Source: Leptothermofonsia sp049200465
GTDB taxonomy: Bacteria; Cyanobacteriota; Cyanobacteriia; Leptolyngbyales; Leptolyngbyaceae
DNA length: 64,000 nt
Reading direction: 5' to 3'
Assembly: GCF_049200465.1 (NCBI RefSeq)
Contig: NZ_CP120836.1
Coordinates: 2,542,001 to 2,606,000 of the forward strand
Positions 16,746 to 26,019 of this stretch are shown here, in pieces; position 1 is the stretch's first letter, and the number at the start of each line of letters is the position of its first letter. Both the position numbers and the translations under genes were made by a program. Under the pieces are notes generated by a model, which was not told the origin of the DNA, ran no database searches, and saw only the letters and a list, made by a program, of their open reading frames with translations.

Positions 16746-17660
16746 ATGGATCTGCCATTTGCTTACCACCCAGACTATGTTGCACCCCTCCCTCAAGGGC
16801 ATCGCTTTCCAATGCCAAAATTTCGGATGCTCTACGAAATGTTGCTGACAGATGGGGTGGCAGTTCCCAGTCAATTTCACAGGCCAGAATGTCCATCTCA
16901 GGAGTGGATTGAGCTGGTGCATACTTCTGGGTATGTAAAGGCATACTGTGAAGGAACGCTGGATTCTAAAGCGCAACGGCGGATTGGGCTTCCCTGGAGT
17001 CCAGCGCTGGTGAATCGTACCTGTGTAGCGGTGGGAGGGACGATTCTCACGGCAAAATTGGCATTGGAGTGTGGGCTGGCTTGCAACACCGCTGGTGGAA
17101 CTCACCATGCATTTCCAGATTACGGCTCGGGATTTTGCATTTTTAACGATCTGGCGATCGCATCCCGCCTTTTACTTTGTCAGGGACTTGTTCAAAAAAT
17201 TCTGATTGTGGATCTGGATGTGCATCAGGGTGATGGCACCGCTCACATTTTTCAGGACGACCCTCACGTATTTACCTTCTCCATGCACTGCGAGAGCAAC
17301 TTCCCTGGTACCAAGCAAAAGAGTGATCTGGATGTCGCCCTACCAGAAGGAATGGAAGATGAGGAATATCTGCAAACATTAGCTGCTTACCTGCCTGACC
17401 TGTTATCGGAGGTGCAACCTGACCTGGTATTTTATGATGCTGGAGTCGATCCCCATGTTGGCGATCGCCTGGGCAAACTTGCCCTCACGGATACCGGCCT
17501 CTTTCGCCGTGAAATGCAAGTTCTTAGCACTTGCCTCTCTCAGGGGATTCCTGTCGCTTGCGTGATTGGTGGTGGCTATGCCGATGATTTGAAATCCCTT
17601 GTCTACCGTCATTCCCTAATCCATCGGGCTGCCAGCGACGTGTACTGTCTGTTGAAGTAG
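16746..17660 (+). CDS. Histone deacetylase family / acetoin-utilisation-type deacetylase
   Basis: A zinc amidohydrolase of the HDAC superfamily, 304 aa. Signature residues are all present: the His pair in GGTHHAFPDYGSGFC (about 118-132), the zinc-binding DLDVHQGDGTA (about 158-168), FSMHCESNFPG, and the second Asp in YDAGVDPHVGDRLG (about 230-243). It probably removes acetyl groups from small amines, polyamines or protein lysines in the cytosol; the substrate cannot be read from sequence. A family A repeat starts at the very next base after its stop codon. Identity at superfamily level is secure. Confidence 0.93.
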   Translation: MDLPFAYHPDYVAPLPQGHRFPMPKFRMLYEMLLTDGVAVPSQFHRPECPSQEWIELVHTSGYVKAYCEGTLDSKAQRRIGLPWSPALVNRTCVAVGGTILTAKLALECGLACNTAGGTHHAFPDYGSGFCIFNDLAIASRLLLCQGLVQKILIVDLDVHQGDGTAHIFQDDPHVFTFSMHCESNFPGTKQKSDLDVALPEGMEDEEYLQTLAAYLPDLLSEVQPDLVFYDAGVDPHVGDRLGKLALTDTGLFRREMQVLSTCLSQGIPVACVIGGGYADDLKSLVYRHSLIHRAASDVYCLLK

Positions 17661-17773
17661 TATAGCGGTAGGCATTATGGTTAGGACGGGCTGCAGGGGT
17701 GGAACCCCTGGCTGGGGGCAAAGCCCCCCACCCCCTTAAAACCAATGTCCTGAGCAACCTGGCGACAACTATA
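17661..17773 (-). repeat. Dispersed GC-core repeat, family A (hybrid A1/A2 ends)
   Basis: Begins TATAGCGGTAGGCATTATGG directly after the deacetylase stop codon and ends near CCTGAGCAACCTGGCG..CTATA. It contains CAGGGGTGGAACCCCTG and GGGGGC-AAA-GCCCCC hairpins. The left end resembles A1 (GTTAGGAC) and the right end A2. Confidence 0.8.
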
Positions 17774-17872
17774 GTCCGTCAGAATAGATTTGAGGAGTAG
17801 CTCAACTATAAAATCCATTTCCAGGGTGTTTTGAGGGGTTAAAAACCCTCAAAACAGTCTCGACAGACCAGT
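17772..17872 (+). repeat. Family E repeat with perfect palindrome
   Basis: Begins TAGTCCGTCAG and ends near GTCTCGACAGACCA. It holds a 10-bp stem GTTTTGAGGG/CCCTCAAAAC with an 8-base loop. It is the inverse of the copy at 30178-30278 and overlaps the end of the preceding family A copy by 2 bp. Confidence 0.8.
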
Positions 17873-17923
17873 GGAGAGGAGAGGGGTGAGTGTGAGGGAA
17901 GGAGGGAGCAAAAGACTATCACT

Positions 17924-18718
17924 TTATTTGCTGACAATTCCTGACCATTGGGCCTTCTTTTGATGGTTGCGGCGGTAAGAAAAGAAATTGTCCGGATTCT
18001 GGTAGGTACAGAAGGGGGCGATCGCAATTTGCTCTGCATCAACACCTAACTGCTCCAGTTGCAGAACATTAATCCGGCGTACATCCAATCGCACCCGTCC
18101 TGGTTCAGGGTCATCCAGTACAGGCGGATCAGAAAGTTGGCGCAAGGCAACCAGGGTTTCATCCACATCGTCTGGACTCGTTGACACAACAGTTGCGCCA
18201 ACCTGAGCCGCCACTTGTTTCGAAACCTGGTAAACCTCGCCTGCGATCGCCGGACCCAAAGCAATCCGCAGATCCTGAAGCTGGCTGCCCTGAGACTGAA
18301 GACGGGCGATCGCCCCTGGCACAATCTTCATCGCCGTCCCCCGCCACCCAGCATGAACCGCTGCCACATGCCCTGTCACCACGTCTCCAATCAGTGCTGG
18401 GGTACAGTCTGCACTACAGACCCACACAGCCTGCCCCGCCTGGTCCGTCACCAGTCCATCTGCCGGAGGAAGCTCATCAGTAGGGGACAAATTCCCTGCT
18501 GAAGCTGCCATCGCCTCAACCTCCGAAGGCACCAACACCGTATCACCATGTACCTGTTTCACACGGTAAACCTGAGCTGTGGGGTGCAAAATTTCCGTCA
18601 ACCTGGTGGGTGGTTGAGACCAGAAATGCTGTGTAAAGAATCCATGTTTCCAGGGTTCCAGCAACCTACAGGTCAGGTAGGGCAGGTCATTCCAGGTACG
18701 CCAGTGCCAGGTGTGCAT
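17924..18718 (-). CDS. pgeF: Peptidoglycan editing factor PgeF / multicopper-like laccase-domain protein
   Basis: 264 aa, YfiH/DUF152 family. In other bacteria it removes wrongly built UDP-MurNAc-L-Ser precursors so that L-Ala stays at position one of the stem peptide; it was earlier called a polyphenol oxidase. Zinc-site motifs are visible: YRVKQVHGDTVLVP (His), ADCTPALIGD (Cys) and AAVHAGWRGTAMKIV (His); the C-terminal FFSYRRN is characteristic. ATG start at 18718. No partner genes are adjacent. Confident in family, less so in the exact in vivo reaction here. Confidence 0.92.
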   Translation of the reverse strand: MHTWHWRTWNDLPYLTCRLLEPWKHGFFTQHFWSQPPTRLTEILHPTAQVYRVKQVHGDTVLVPSEVEAMAASAGNLSPTDELPPADGLVTDQAGQAVWVCSADCTPALIGDVVTGHVAAVHAGWRGTAMKIVPGAIARLQSQGSQLQDLRIALGPAIAGEVYQVSKQVAAQVGATVVSTSPDDVDETLVALRQLSDPPVLDDPEPGRVRLDVRRINVLQLEQLGVDAEQIAIAPFCTYQNPDNFFSYRRNHQKKAQWSGIVSK

Positions 18719-18792
18719 AAGGGGGGATGGATGATAAGTGGTAGAAGAATGACTTTTCAGCCCCAGTTTCTGTAGCGAATGAACACGCCTAA

Positions 18793-19269
18793 CTAAAGTT
18801 GACGATTCTCATAGCGTCCAAATTTTTGCCAGTGTTCATAGGCACTACGAATCTTGCGGCGTCTGACTGCATCTGCCACATCAGGATTTTTTGAGAGGTA
18901 ACTCGCTTCATTAAACGCTGGGAACCGTCCTTCATAGCGTCCAAACTTTTGATAGTGTTCACAGGCACTACGAATTTTCCCACGTCTAATGGCATCTGCA
19001 ACATCCGGATAGGCGGTCAGGTAAAATTTTTCATCTAGGTTGCCACAGCGGTTGGAGAACCCCTGGTCATAACGATCATAGTGGTCATAGGGATCATAGC
19101 GGTCATAGCGATCGTACCGATCGCTGCTTACCCTTCTGCCGCACACAATTCTGTCGTCTCGCTCTGACTCAACGCAAACTCGTTGTTGAGCGATCGCTGG
19201 CATGGCAGAGGCAGCCAGCATCAGGGCTGTAGCCACAGTCAATAGTCCAAATGATTTAGAAGCTTTCAT
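18793..19269 (-). CDS. Secreted protein with Tyr-Asp linker and two NPDVADAVRR repeats
   Basis: 158 residues: a clear signal peptide (1-28, ending AIAQ), a short Cys-containing segment, a striking RYD-type linker (about 50-70, alternating Tyr and Asp), then two repeats of about 40 residues of the form YL..NPDVADAVRR.KIRSA.EH..KFGRYE.R. This repeat unit occurs in other cyanobacterial surface proteins and in some large adhesin-like proteins, but its role is not known to me. The linker DNA is itself repetitive (19060-19125). Probably exported to the periplasm or surface; no enzyme motif. A family A repeat lies upstream. Confidence 0.72.
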   Translation of the reverse strand: MKASKSFGLLTVATALMLAASAMPAIAQQRVCVESERDDRIVCGRRVSSDRYDRYDRYDPYDHYDRYDQGFSNRCGNLDEKFYLTAYPDVADAIRRGKIRSACEHYQKFGRYEGRFPAFNEASYLSKNPDVADAVRRRKIRSAYEHWQKFGRYENRQL

Positions 19270-19295
19270 ATTATTCCTTTCATTGTTACAAATGC

Positions 19296-19404
19296 TATAG
19301 CTCTACGCAAACGCGTTAGGACATTGAGTTTAGGGGGGGTTGGGGCGCGGCTCCAGCCAGAGGTTCTACCCCTGCACCCCGTCCTAAGCCTGGTGGCTAT
19401 AGCT
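19296..19404 (+). repeat. Dispersed GC-core repeat, family A
   Basis: TATAGCTCTACGC start, GTTAGGACATTG, a degenerate first hairpin (GGGGCGCGGCTCC), second hairpin AGAGGTTCTACCCCTG, GTCCTAAGCCTGGTGGCTATA end. The left end is subtype A1 and the right end A2. Confidence 0.8.
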
Positions 19405-19572
19405 ACACCAATCGAGCTGACCTTTCAGGAAAACTGGCTCTCCTGAGAGTTTAGTGACGAGGCCTGTCACCAAAACAAAATCAGTATTCTCAGGTTTTCA
19501 AGCCGGATAACTGGACAACTTACCTTTCCTGAGTCCAGATTCAACACGACGATGGGGAGTGATCAAAGTTCC

Positions 19573-20073
19573 TCATCGCAACTTAGCAGGTCTATAGAGT
19601 GGGGCCTGAGTGGGCGGTTGAAGCGGCTGAACCTGGTTTTCTGCCCGCATGGCGTTCATCTTCTGGTTCAGTTCACGGATACGGCGGGAGAGGAGGCGAA
19701 TGATGTTAACAGCAATACCGGGGGTTTCGTCAATCGCCTCGTAGAGCTGTTGCTGAGTCAGCATCAAACAGTCACAGGGTTCCATCGTGGTTACAGAAGC
19801 AGAGCGGGGTTCAGCATCAAAGAGAGACATTTCGCCAAAGCAGGTGCCCCGGTCAAGTTGAACGATTTCCTGGTTGCCGATGTGGACGCGGACTCGGCCC
19901 GAAACCACGATATAGAGCGATCGCCCTTCCTGCCCTTCGGTAAAAATCGTGTGATTTGCCGGGAACGAAAGCTCATCCATAATTGACGCCAATCGCACCA
20001 GAAAGTCGTCCCGCAACTCTTTGAAAATGGGAACTCCCCGGACAAATATCAATCGATCAACGCTGGTTAACAT
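19573..20073 (-). CDS. Cyclic nucleotide-binding domain protein
   Basis: 166 aa, essentially one CAP_ED (cNMP-binding) beta-roll with a C-terminal helix. The phosphate-binding cassette reads FGEMSLFDAEPRSASV, keeping the Glu and Arg that contact cyclic nucleotide; upstream are IFTEGQEGRSLYIVVSGRVRV and GNQEIVQLDRGTCFGE. No DNA-binding domain follows, so it is not a CRP-type regulator; a helical tail (RLLSRRIRELNQKM) is likely for pairing with a partner. It sits 183 bp downstream of the large transporter-HEAT gene on the same strand, so the two may act together, with the cNMP domain as a detached sensor (inference). Confidence 0.88.
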   Translation of the reverse strand: MLTSVDRLIFVRGVPIFKELRDDFLVRLASIMDELSFPANHTIFTEGQEGRSLYIVVSGRVRVHIGNQEIVQLDRGTCFGEMSLFDAEPRSASVTTMEPCDCLMLTQQQLYEAIDETPGIAVNIIRLLSRRIRELNQKMNAMRAENQVQPLQPPTQAPLYRPAKLR

Positions 20074-20256
20074 AAGTTGACTTCGGACATCCTGAGCAAT
20101 CCCCCAGGTTAGCTAAACGATGCACCGCCGACTCGAAGTATTACAGCGTTTTTCATTTCCATTGAGCCATCCACATTTTTAAGGGGCTAGAGGCTAAAGT
20201 ATGGTTTATGCGTTGAAAATGGCACTGTATCTTCAGAGTTCCCAGGCCTCATTCCT

Positions 20257-23200
20257 TTAAGTCGGTTCTAATCCAGGCATGTTTGAAAAATTAATCACAT
20301 TATTGCCTGGTTTTGGGGAGTGATTAATATTCGTTGAGGAATTTGACGAAAACTCTTTAATAATTTGCTGTACCTGATCCGCCACTAAGGGGTTGGGATC
20401 ATTTTTCAACATCGGTAATAGCTTTGCCAGGGCGCGGGGAGAGGCCATTTTCAGGTAGGCCAGCACAGCTTCCCTAACAAACCCCCTGGGATGACGCAGA
20501 CAGGCGAGGGTATGCTCTGCTGTCAGATTCCAGCGGGCTTGCCGGGCCAGGTGGAAGCAACAGGCTAATCCCCAATCTGATTGAAAATGGCGCAGGTCAA
20601 GGAGTCGCCGCAGGCGATCGCTGGGTGTCATTGGCTCATAGGAGATAAGTTCCGACAGGCTTTGGAGTTTCTCCCAATCAGAACGGCGATCCAGCAGACT
20701 CAGCAGAGCCCGCTTGCTGGGAATATCGAGGGTATTATCTAAAATTTCCAAACCCCGTGCCCGGTTACCGGGGGAATCTGATTGCAAATTAAAAGCAGCC
20801 GCCTTGATTGCACTAATAGGGTAAAGAAATTTCATCAACAGGAACAGACGCTCTTCACTATCCGCTTGCATATCCCGCAAAGCACGGCGCATCAGTTCTG
20901 CTTCCGATCCAGTGATTCGTTGAGGTGAGAGATCTACTAATGCAGCATAGATTTGACCGATAAACATGATTTCCTGGTCGATCATGCGCTCAACGCCGCT
21001 TCTGCCAAGCTGATCCAGGGTGCTTTCAATTCCTATATCATTGGGCATTTCCAGCAAGATTCGCAGAATGTTGCGACGACTGGTACCCCAGGCGGTAGTG
21101 AGATGGGAGATCAAGGCGGCCAGGGCTTCCATCGTACCAATCTGCCCGATCGCCTTCCAGGCATGCATCCGTACCAGGTCAGGCTTGTGCACATCCTGAG
21201 CCAGGTTTACCAGCATGGGAATGGCCTCATTCTCCAGGCGCACCAGGGCTTTCATCGCTGCATTCCGGGTCGATTTGTAGTGCAGGCCCCGCAGCAAAGA
21301 GGGGTAAAACTCTTCTAAGTGGGTAGCGGCGATCGCCTCCAGCAAGGCACAGCGTACCCGTAATGATTCATCCTGCAATAGATTGGGAATATAAAGTCGC
21401 AAAGCTTGCAAATAAACGGCTTCTCCCAGTGCGCGGCACCCCATCACTCGCTCTCGTTCCTGCTTATGGGTTAGCATCAGTCGCAGAGTATTTGTGGCTT
21501 CTGCCTTCTGGGTGGGATTGCCCCGTCGTAACATGAGAGAAGCCGCCGTTCCCCGCACAATTGGGTCTACCTCTGGTCGCAGGTAAGGGCGCAGTTGGCG
21601 AATATCCGGCTCCGCATCGGTCAACCAGACATAGCGTAACGCAACCGCCAGAACCTCTGGTGCTGGAGCCTGGTCAATCAAACTTCTAACGTCATCTAAA
21701 TAGGCGGGGTTTGGAAAGGTTAGCATTTCCTCTAGACTCTTGCGCTGAAGCGAAGGGGAAAGCTTCGCCAGCATCGGGGCCAGGACTTCCCCTACATTCT
21801 TAGGGTCGAGCTGGCTTAAAAGCTCAATGCAAGAACCTTTGTGAGCTTCTGTTCCAGGCTGCTCAAGTGCTTCCACAACAGCCCGCTTCAATTCCCGCAG
21901 ATCTACATCGGCACTCAGTTGCCCCCGTTCGGCACTCATTACCAGTAACCCGACGTACTTGGTCCGCAACAGCCAGACAGTGGCTCCCCAGACAATTGCC
22001 AGAAAAAAGATAGCAGGCAATAGCCAACCCAATTTGCCCAAACTCACCAACCCCAGCAACACCAGCCCAGTCGCCCCGGTAGAAAGCGGCTCGGCCACAC
22101 CCCGGACGGTCGATTGAATTCCACTTCTGACCACATCGGGAATGGGTTGAAACAGCACTGGACCGACACTGGCAAAGAGGGTGTAATGCAATAGCTCATC
22201 CAAAAACTTAAGTAATACCAGACTGACAAAGAGGATATTGGGAAGGGAGAAACCCACGATCGCCATTGAGAGTGCTCCCAAAATACTGATCGTACCTGGC
22301 AGCATCATTGCGGCTGTAAACACCCCAACGCGCTCAATCACCCGGCTGGACGCTAACCACTGCATTGCCAGTTCAAAAATGCCCAGAGTGCCATTGAATA
22401 ATCCCAGAAAACCGGCGATCGCCTCCTCCGAGCGTCCCTGCTGTAAGTCACTCAAAAACCGGAAATCGATCAACAAAAACAGAATTTGCGCCAGAATGAA
22501 AAACGTAAAAAGCAACACAACATAGCTCTGGAGTGGCCCCTGCAAACGTCGATTGATATAGTCGGGCTGGCGCTCCTCAACCCGACGACGCAAAAGATCA
22601 GGAAATGCTTGCTGATAAGCACGGCTGAGATAAAACAGTATTATCGCTCCCACCATCATCATCACAAACGCCAGGAGCACAATCGGTCTCAGCCCAAACA
22701 GAGAAATCAGTGGTTTGAGCGAGAACCCACTAATCACATCCGCTAGCAGAATTCCACTGCTGATGAGAGGAAAAGTGCGCTTAATCTCACGAATATTAAA
22801 TAACTGGTTGGCGGTAATTGCGGTGTTCAGGTCGTTAAGGACATAAATCGCCTCCAACCATAGCCGCATCAGGAATGTTGTCAACCCAATAACAGTAATT
22901 CTCCAATCTTCCAGCCAAAATGCTCCGTCATTTCCCAGCCCCACCCAAAATAGCAGCAATGGGGCTGCCATTAACAGCGCTGTGAAAACGATGACTCGCC
23001 TCAAAGGCAGTACTCGATGGAGTTGGGAGTAAAGGAACCCCAAACCTGAACCAATACCCGCACTAGCGATATAAACCCACGGCAACCCATCCTCTGCGCT
23101 ATAGGCATCCAGAAACAGGGCAACTGTAATGGCTTCTAGCCAAACCAACCCGATGGAGGTAGTGGTATAGAAGGCAAACATCAGAAAGGTGCGTTCGCTT

Positions 23201-23280
23201 TCTTCTGGGCGAAGGTTGACCCATCGCAGAAGCTTTTGTCCCAATTTGCCGCTAACAAACCACTGGTTTTTAAGTTCCAT
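20257..23280 (-). CDS. Nucleotide-translocase/MFS-like membrane domain fused to HEAT repeats
   Basis: 1007 residues. The N-terminal 430 residues hold about twelve hydrophobic helices with spacing like ATP/ADP translocases or MFS carriers (for example the RTFLMFAFYTTTSIGLVWLE, SGFLYSQLHR and LRRVIVFTALLMA regions). After a short polar bridge, about 480-980 is a run of HEAT-type helical repeats (such as AIPMLVNLAQDVHKPDLVRM and RARGLEILDNTLD). An Asn/Ser-rich tail ends the protein. HEAT arrays bind proteins, so transport may be gated by a partner, plausibly the adjacent cNMP protein. No conserved substrate residues can be named. Start ATG 23280. Confidence 0.85.
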   Translation of the reverse strand: MELKNQWFVSGKLGQKLLRWVNLRPEESERTFLMFAFYTTTSIGLVWLEAITVALFLDAYSAEDGLPWVYIASAGIGSGLGFLYSQLHRVLPLRRVIVFTALLMAAPLLLFWVGLGNDGAFWLEDWRITVIGLTTFLMRLWLEAIYVLNDLNTAITANQLFNIREIKRTFPLISSGILLADVISGFSLKPLISLFGLRPIVLLAFVMMMVGAIILFYLSRAYQQAFPDLLRRRVEERQPDYINRRLQGPLQSYVVLLFTFFILAQILFLLIDFRFLSDLQQGRSEEAIAGFLGLFNGTLGIFELAMQWLASSRVIERVGVFTAAMMLPGTISILGALSMAIVGFSLPNILFVSLVLLKFLDELLHYTLFASVGPVLFQPIPDVVRSGIQSTVRGVAEPLSTGATGLVLLGLVSLGKLGWLLPAIFFLAIVWGATVWLLRTKYVGLLVMSAERGQLSADVDLRELKRAVVEALEQPGTEAHKGSCIELLSQLDPKNVGEVLAPMLAKLSPSLQRKSLEEMLTFPNPAYLDDVRSLIDQAPAPEVLAVALRYVWLTDAEPDIRQLRPYLRPEVDPIVRGTAASLMLRRGNPTQKAEATNTLRLMLTHKQERERVMGCRALGEAVYLQALRLYIPNLLQDESLRVRCALLEAIAATHLEEFYPSLLRGLHYKSTRNAAMKALVRLENEAIPMLVNLAQDVHKPDLVRMHAWKAIGQIGTMEALAALISHLTTAWGTSRRNILRILLEMPNDIGIESTLDQLGRSGVERMIDQEIMFIGQIYAALVDLSPQRITGSEAELMRRALRDMQADSEERLFLLMKFLYPISAIKAAAFNLQSDSPGNRARGLEILDNTLDIPSKRALLSLLDRRSDWEKLQSLSELISYEPMTPSDRLRRLLDLRHFQSDWGLACCFHLARQARWNLTAEHTLACLRHPRGFVREAVLAYLKMASPRALAKLLPMLKNDPNPLVADQVQQIIKEFSSNSSTNINHSPKPGNNVINFSNMPGLEPT

Positions 23281-23318
23281 TCAGAGTCTGCCTGTCGCGA
23301 AGCCCATTACCGACTGCC

Positions 23319-23861
23319 CTACTTTTTCGGGGCAAGCAGCATCATCATGTTGCGTCCTTCTTTCTTGGGAGCCTGCTGTACCTCAGCAACTTCCTGAAGG
23401 TCTTCTGCCATTCGCTTGAGCAGTTCTTCGGCAATATCGCTGTGCTGAATTTCTCGTCCACGGAACATGATTGTAGCCTTAACCTTGTCACCGTCTTTCA
23501 GAAAACGCTTCGCCTGATTGATCCGTACATTATAGTCATGATCCTCAATCTTATAGCGCATCTTGACTTCTTTGACGTCAACAGTATGCTGCTTTTTCTT
23601 GGCTTCCCGAGCCTTTTTTTCCTGTTCAAATTTGAATTTGCCGTAATCCATAATCCGGCAGACGGGTGGGTCTGCCTTATCACTTACCAGAACAAGGTCT
23701 AGTTCTCGCTCTTCCGCAATCTGTACAGCTTCACGGGGAGACATAATCCCCAACTGGCTACCATCTGCGTCAATAACTCGAATTTTGGGAAATCGAATGC
23801 GTTCGTTGATTGTCGGTAAATCGCGGTTAGATCTTCTTTCAGTTCTTTCGATTGGAAGCAT
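23319..23861 (-). CDS. infC: Translation initiation factor IF-3
   Basis: Binds the 30S subunit, keeps subunits apart and checks start codons and initiator tRNA. From ATG 23861 the protein is 180 aa: an N-terminal domain with INERIRFPKIRVIDADGSQLGI, the signature VSDKADPPVCRIMDYGKFKFEQEKK, and a C-terminal domain with EVKMRYKIEDHDYNVRINQAKRFLKDGDKVK and MFRGREI. A TTG five codons upstream in frame is less likely. It ends 38 bp after the transporter-HEAT start on the same strand, so the two could be co-transcribed. No rpmI-rplT partner is seen here. Confidence 0.97.
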   Translation of the reverse strand: MLPIERTERRSNRDLPTINERIRFPKIRVIDADGSQLGIMSPREAVQIAEERELDLVLVSDKADPPVCRIMDYGKFKFEQEKKAREAKKKQHTVDVKEVKMRYKIEDHDYNVRINQAKRFLKDGDKVKATIMFRGREIQHSDIAEELLKRMAEDLQEVAEVQQAPKKEGRNMMMLLAPKK

Positions 23862-24188
23862 TGGCAAGATTAACAAAGTTAACGATTGACAACTGATGGT
23901 CAGCCTGAATAACGGCTAGCACTGGGAGTTAATCCATCATGGTTAAGCGAGGACTGGAATGTCGTCAAACTTCAGAGAACGATAGAAACAGAAACCTATT
24001 GAAAGGTTTAGTGTTGTATCTGTCATTCTACTCAGAATGCCCAGGTTTCTACCCGTTTGTTTACCTAAATTACGGGTTTGCTCAAAAAACAGCAGTGGGG
24101 GTGTGCAAGAGGCGGTGGAGCAGGGGTGATGGGGTGGTTGCGCTCCCACACTCCCACCGCCGTATCGCCCTAGGCCCCCTCCCTGCAT
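23862..24188. other. Intergenic region with imperfect GC hairpin
   Basis: About 330 bp between infC and sdhA, both on the minus strand. GGCGGTGGAG (24111-24120) can pair with CTCCCACCGCC (24150-24161), an imperfect hairpin that might end sdhA transcription; it has no clear T-run. No gene was seen. Confidence 0.4.
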
Positions 24189-25916
24189 TCAATATTTTCG
24201 CTCCTGGGGTTGGAATCGTGTAATTGTAACAGGTTTATAGCAAATATCAATCCCAGCGGGGGAGTAGTAGGCAAGGGTGTGTTTGAGGAAATTCCCATCG
24301 TCGCGGTTGGGGAAGTCTTCGCGGGCGTGGGAACCCCGGCTTTCCTGGCGATTGAGGGCTGAGGTCAGAATGATTTCACCAACAATCATGAGACTGCGGA
24401 GTTCTAGTGCTTCGATGATTTCGGTGTTCCAGAGGGAGCCTTTGTCGTCCAGGCGAATCTGGCTGTACTGCTGCTGAAGTTCCTTGAGTTGGGTGATGCC
24501 TTCGCGCATGACGCTCTCACTGCGGAAGACACCACAGTATTCGGTCATACAGTCCTGATAAGCTTGCCGTAGTTGGGCAATGCGAAGGGTTCCATCCTGG
24601 TCGAGCAGGGATTGAATTTGCTTGCGGGTTTCATTGAGATAGTGGGATTCAGAGATCGCCGGTAGTTTCCGGTTTTGCACGTAGCGGGCGATCGCAGATC
24701 CCGTGCGTTTGCCGTACACCACACACTCCAGTAGAGAGTTGCTCCCCAGACGATTGGCCCCATGAACAGATACACAGGCCGCTTCTCCAGCCGCAAAAAA
24801 GCCTTCTACCAGATCATCAGCACTACTCCGCACCTGCCCATCCAGATTGACTGGGATTCCTCCCATTGAATAATGCACTGTCGGGCGAACTGGGATCGGT
24901 TCATGGATGGCATCTACTCCCACCAGCCGATGGGCTTCTTCCCAGCAGAAGGGGACCCGACTCATAATCTTTTCCTTTCCCATATGGCGCAGGTCTAAAT
25001 GAACAAAGGGTCCTCCTGCATGGCCATCGGGATGAATCCCCCGCCCAGCGCGGATTTCACAGGTGATTGCACGGGAGGTGATATCACGGGGAGCTAGCTC
25101 CATGCGGCTGGGAGCATAGTCTTCCATAAACCGTCGTCCTTCGCTGTTAATCAGGTAGGCACCTTCCCCACGAACTGCTTCGGAGATCAGTACACCTACG
25201 GGATAAAGCCCGGTCGGATGAAACTGCACAAACTCCATATCCTCCAGCGGCAACCCGGCGAGCACTGTCATTGAGAGCCCGTCCCCGGTCGAAGCAAAAT
25301 CATTAGATGTGGTGTTGTAGACACGCCCATAACCACCAGTGGCAAACATAACCGCTTTTGCTCGCGCCACGGCCAACTGTCCATCCAGAATGCGATACAT
25401 CACCACCCCTTTCACCTGACCCTCTTCTAAGATCAAGCGCTGGACGTACCATTCGTCGTAGATGGTGACCCCATAGTGTTTCAGGTTAGCAACTAACTCG
25501 TGCAGAATAGCGTGTCCAGTTTTATCGGCAGCGTAACAGGTACGGTTATGGGAGTGCCCTCCAAATGCTCGCTGGGCAATGCGGCCATCCGGCAGTCGGG
25601 AGAACAGTACCCCCATGTGTTCCAGATCGATGACTACATCAGGGGCTTCCCGGGTCAAAATTTCGACCGCATCTTGGTCTGCTAGATAGTCAGAACCTTT
25701 AACAGTGTCGAAGGCATGGGCTTCCCAGCTATCTGTGGCATCAACATTCTTAAGGGTTGCAGCAATACCTCCCTGAGCAGCGACTGAGTGGGAACGAATG
25801 GGGTGAGTTTTGGCAACTAGGGCAATAGTAAGTTTGGGATCACTTCGGGCAATCTCTAATGCCGCTCGAGATCCTGCAAGTCCACCACCTACAATGATGA
25901 CATCGTGATCGATCAT
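24189..25916 (-). CDS. sdhA: Succinate dehydrogenase/fumarate reductase flavoprotein subunit
   Basis: 575 aa FAD enzyme that oxidises succinate to fumarate and passes electrons toward quinone on the cytoplasmic face of the thylakoid or plasma membrane. Landmarks: the Rossmann GGGLAGSRAAL at the N terminus, HSVAAQGGIAA (FAD-attachment histidine region), GGHSHNRTCYAADKTGHAI, FVQFHPTGLYPVGVLISEAVRGEGAYL (active site), and RLGSNSLLECVVYGKRTG. Full length. No iron-sulfur (sdhB) or membrane subunit is adjacent, which is common in cyanobacteria where the genes are scattered. Confidence 0.95.
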   Translation of the reverse strand: MIDHDVIIVGGGLAGSRAALEIARSDPKLTIALVAKTHPIRSHSVAAQGGIAATLKNVDATDSWEAHAFDTVKGSDYLADQDAVEILTREAPDVVIDLEHMGVLFSRLPDGRIAQRAFGGHSHNRTCYAADKTGHAILHELVANLKHYGVTIYDEWYVQRLILEEGQVKGVVMYRILDGQLAVARAKAVMFATGGYGRVYNTTSNDFASTGDGLSMTVLAGLPLEDMEFVQFHPTGLYPVGVLISEAVRGEGAYLINSEGRRFMEDYAPSRMELAPRDITSRAITCEIRAGRGIHPDGHAGGPFVHLDLRHMGKEKIMSRVPFCWEEAHRLVGVDAIHEPIPVRPTVHYSMGGIPVNLDGQVRSSADDLVEGFFAAGEAACVSVHGANRLGSNSLLECVVYGKRTGSAIARYVQNRKLPAISESHYLNETRKQIQSLLDQDGTLRIAQLRQAYQDCMTEYCGVFRSESVMREGITQLKELQQQYSQIRLDDKGSLWNTEIIEALELRSLMIVGEIILTSALNRQESRGSHAREDFPNRDDGNFLKHTLAYYSPAGIDICYKPVTITRFQPQERKY

Positions 25917-26019
25917 GATGAGATGAGAAGATGAGGCATAAAGCTTTAGGGTTAGCCAAGGTTATGCTACCGCTAACCCATCCTAACAGTGGTTCTATCT
26001 TGCAGTGGTCTCGTTTTTG

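Noticed and set aside
18181..18502. Two open frames of 95-100 codons antisense to pgeF
   Set aside because: They mirror the codon structure of pgeF on the other strand; pgeF has full family motifs.
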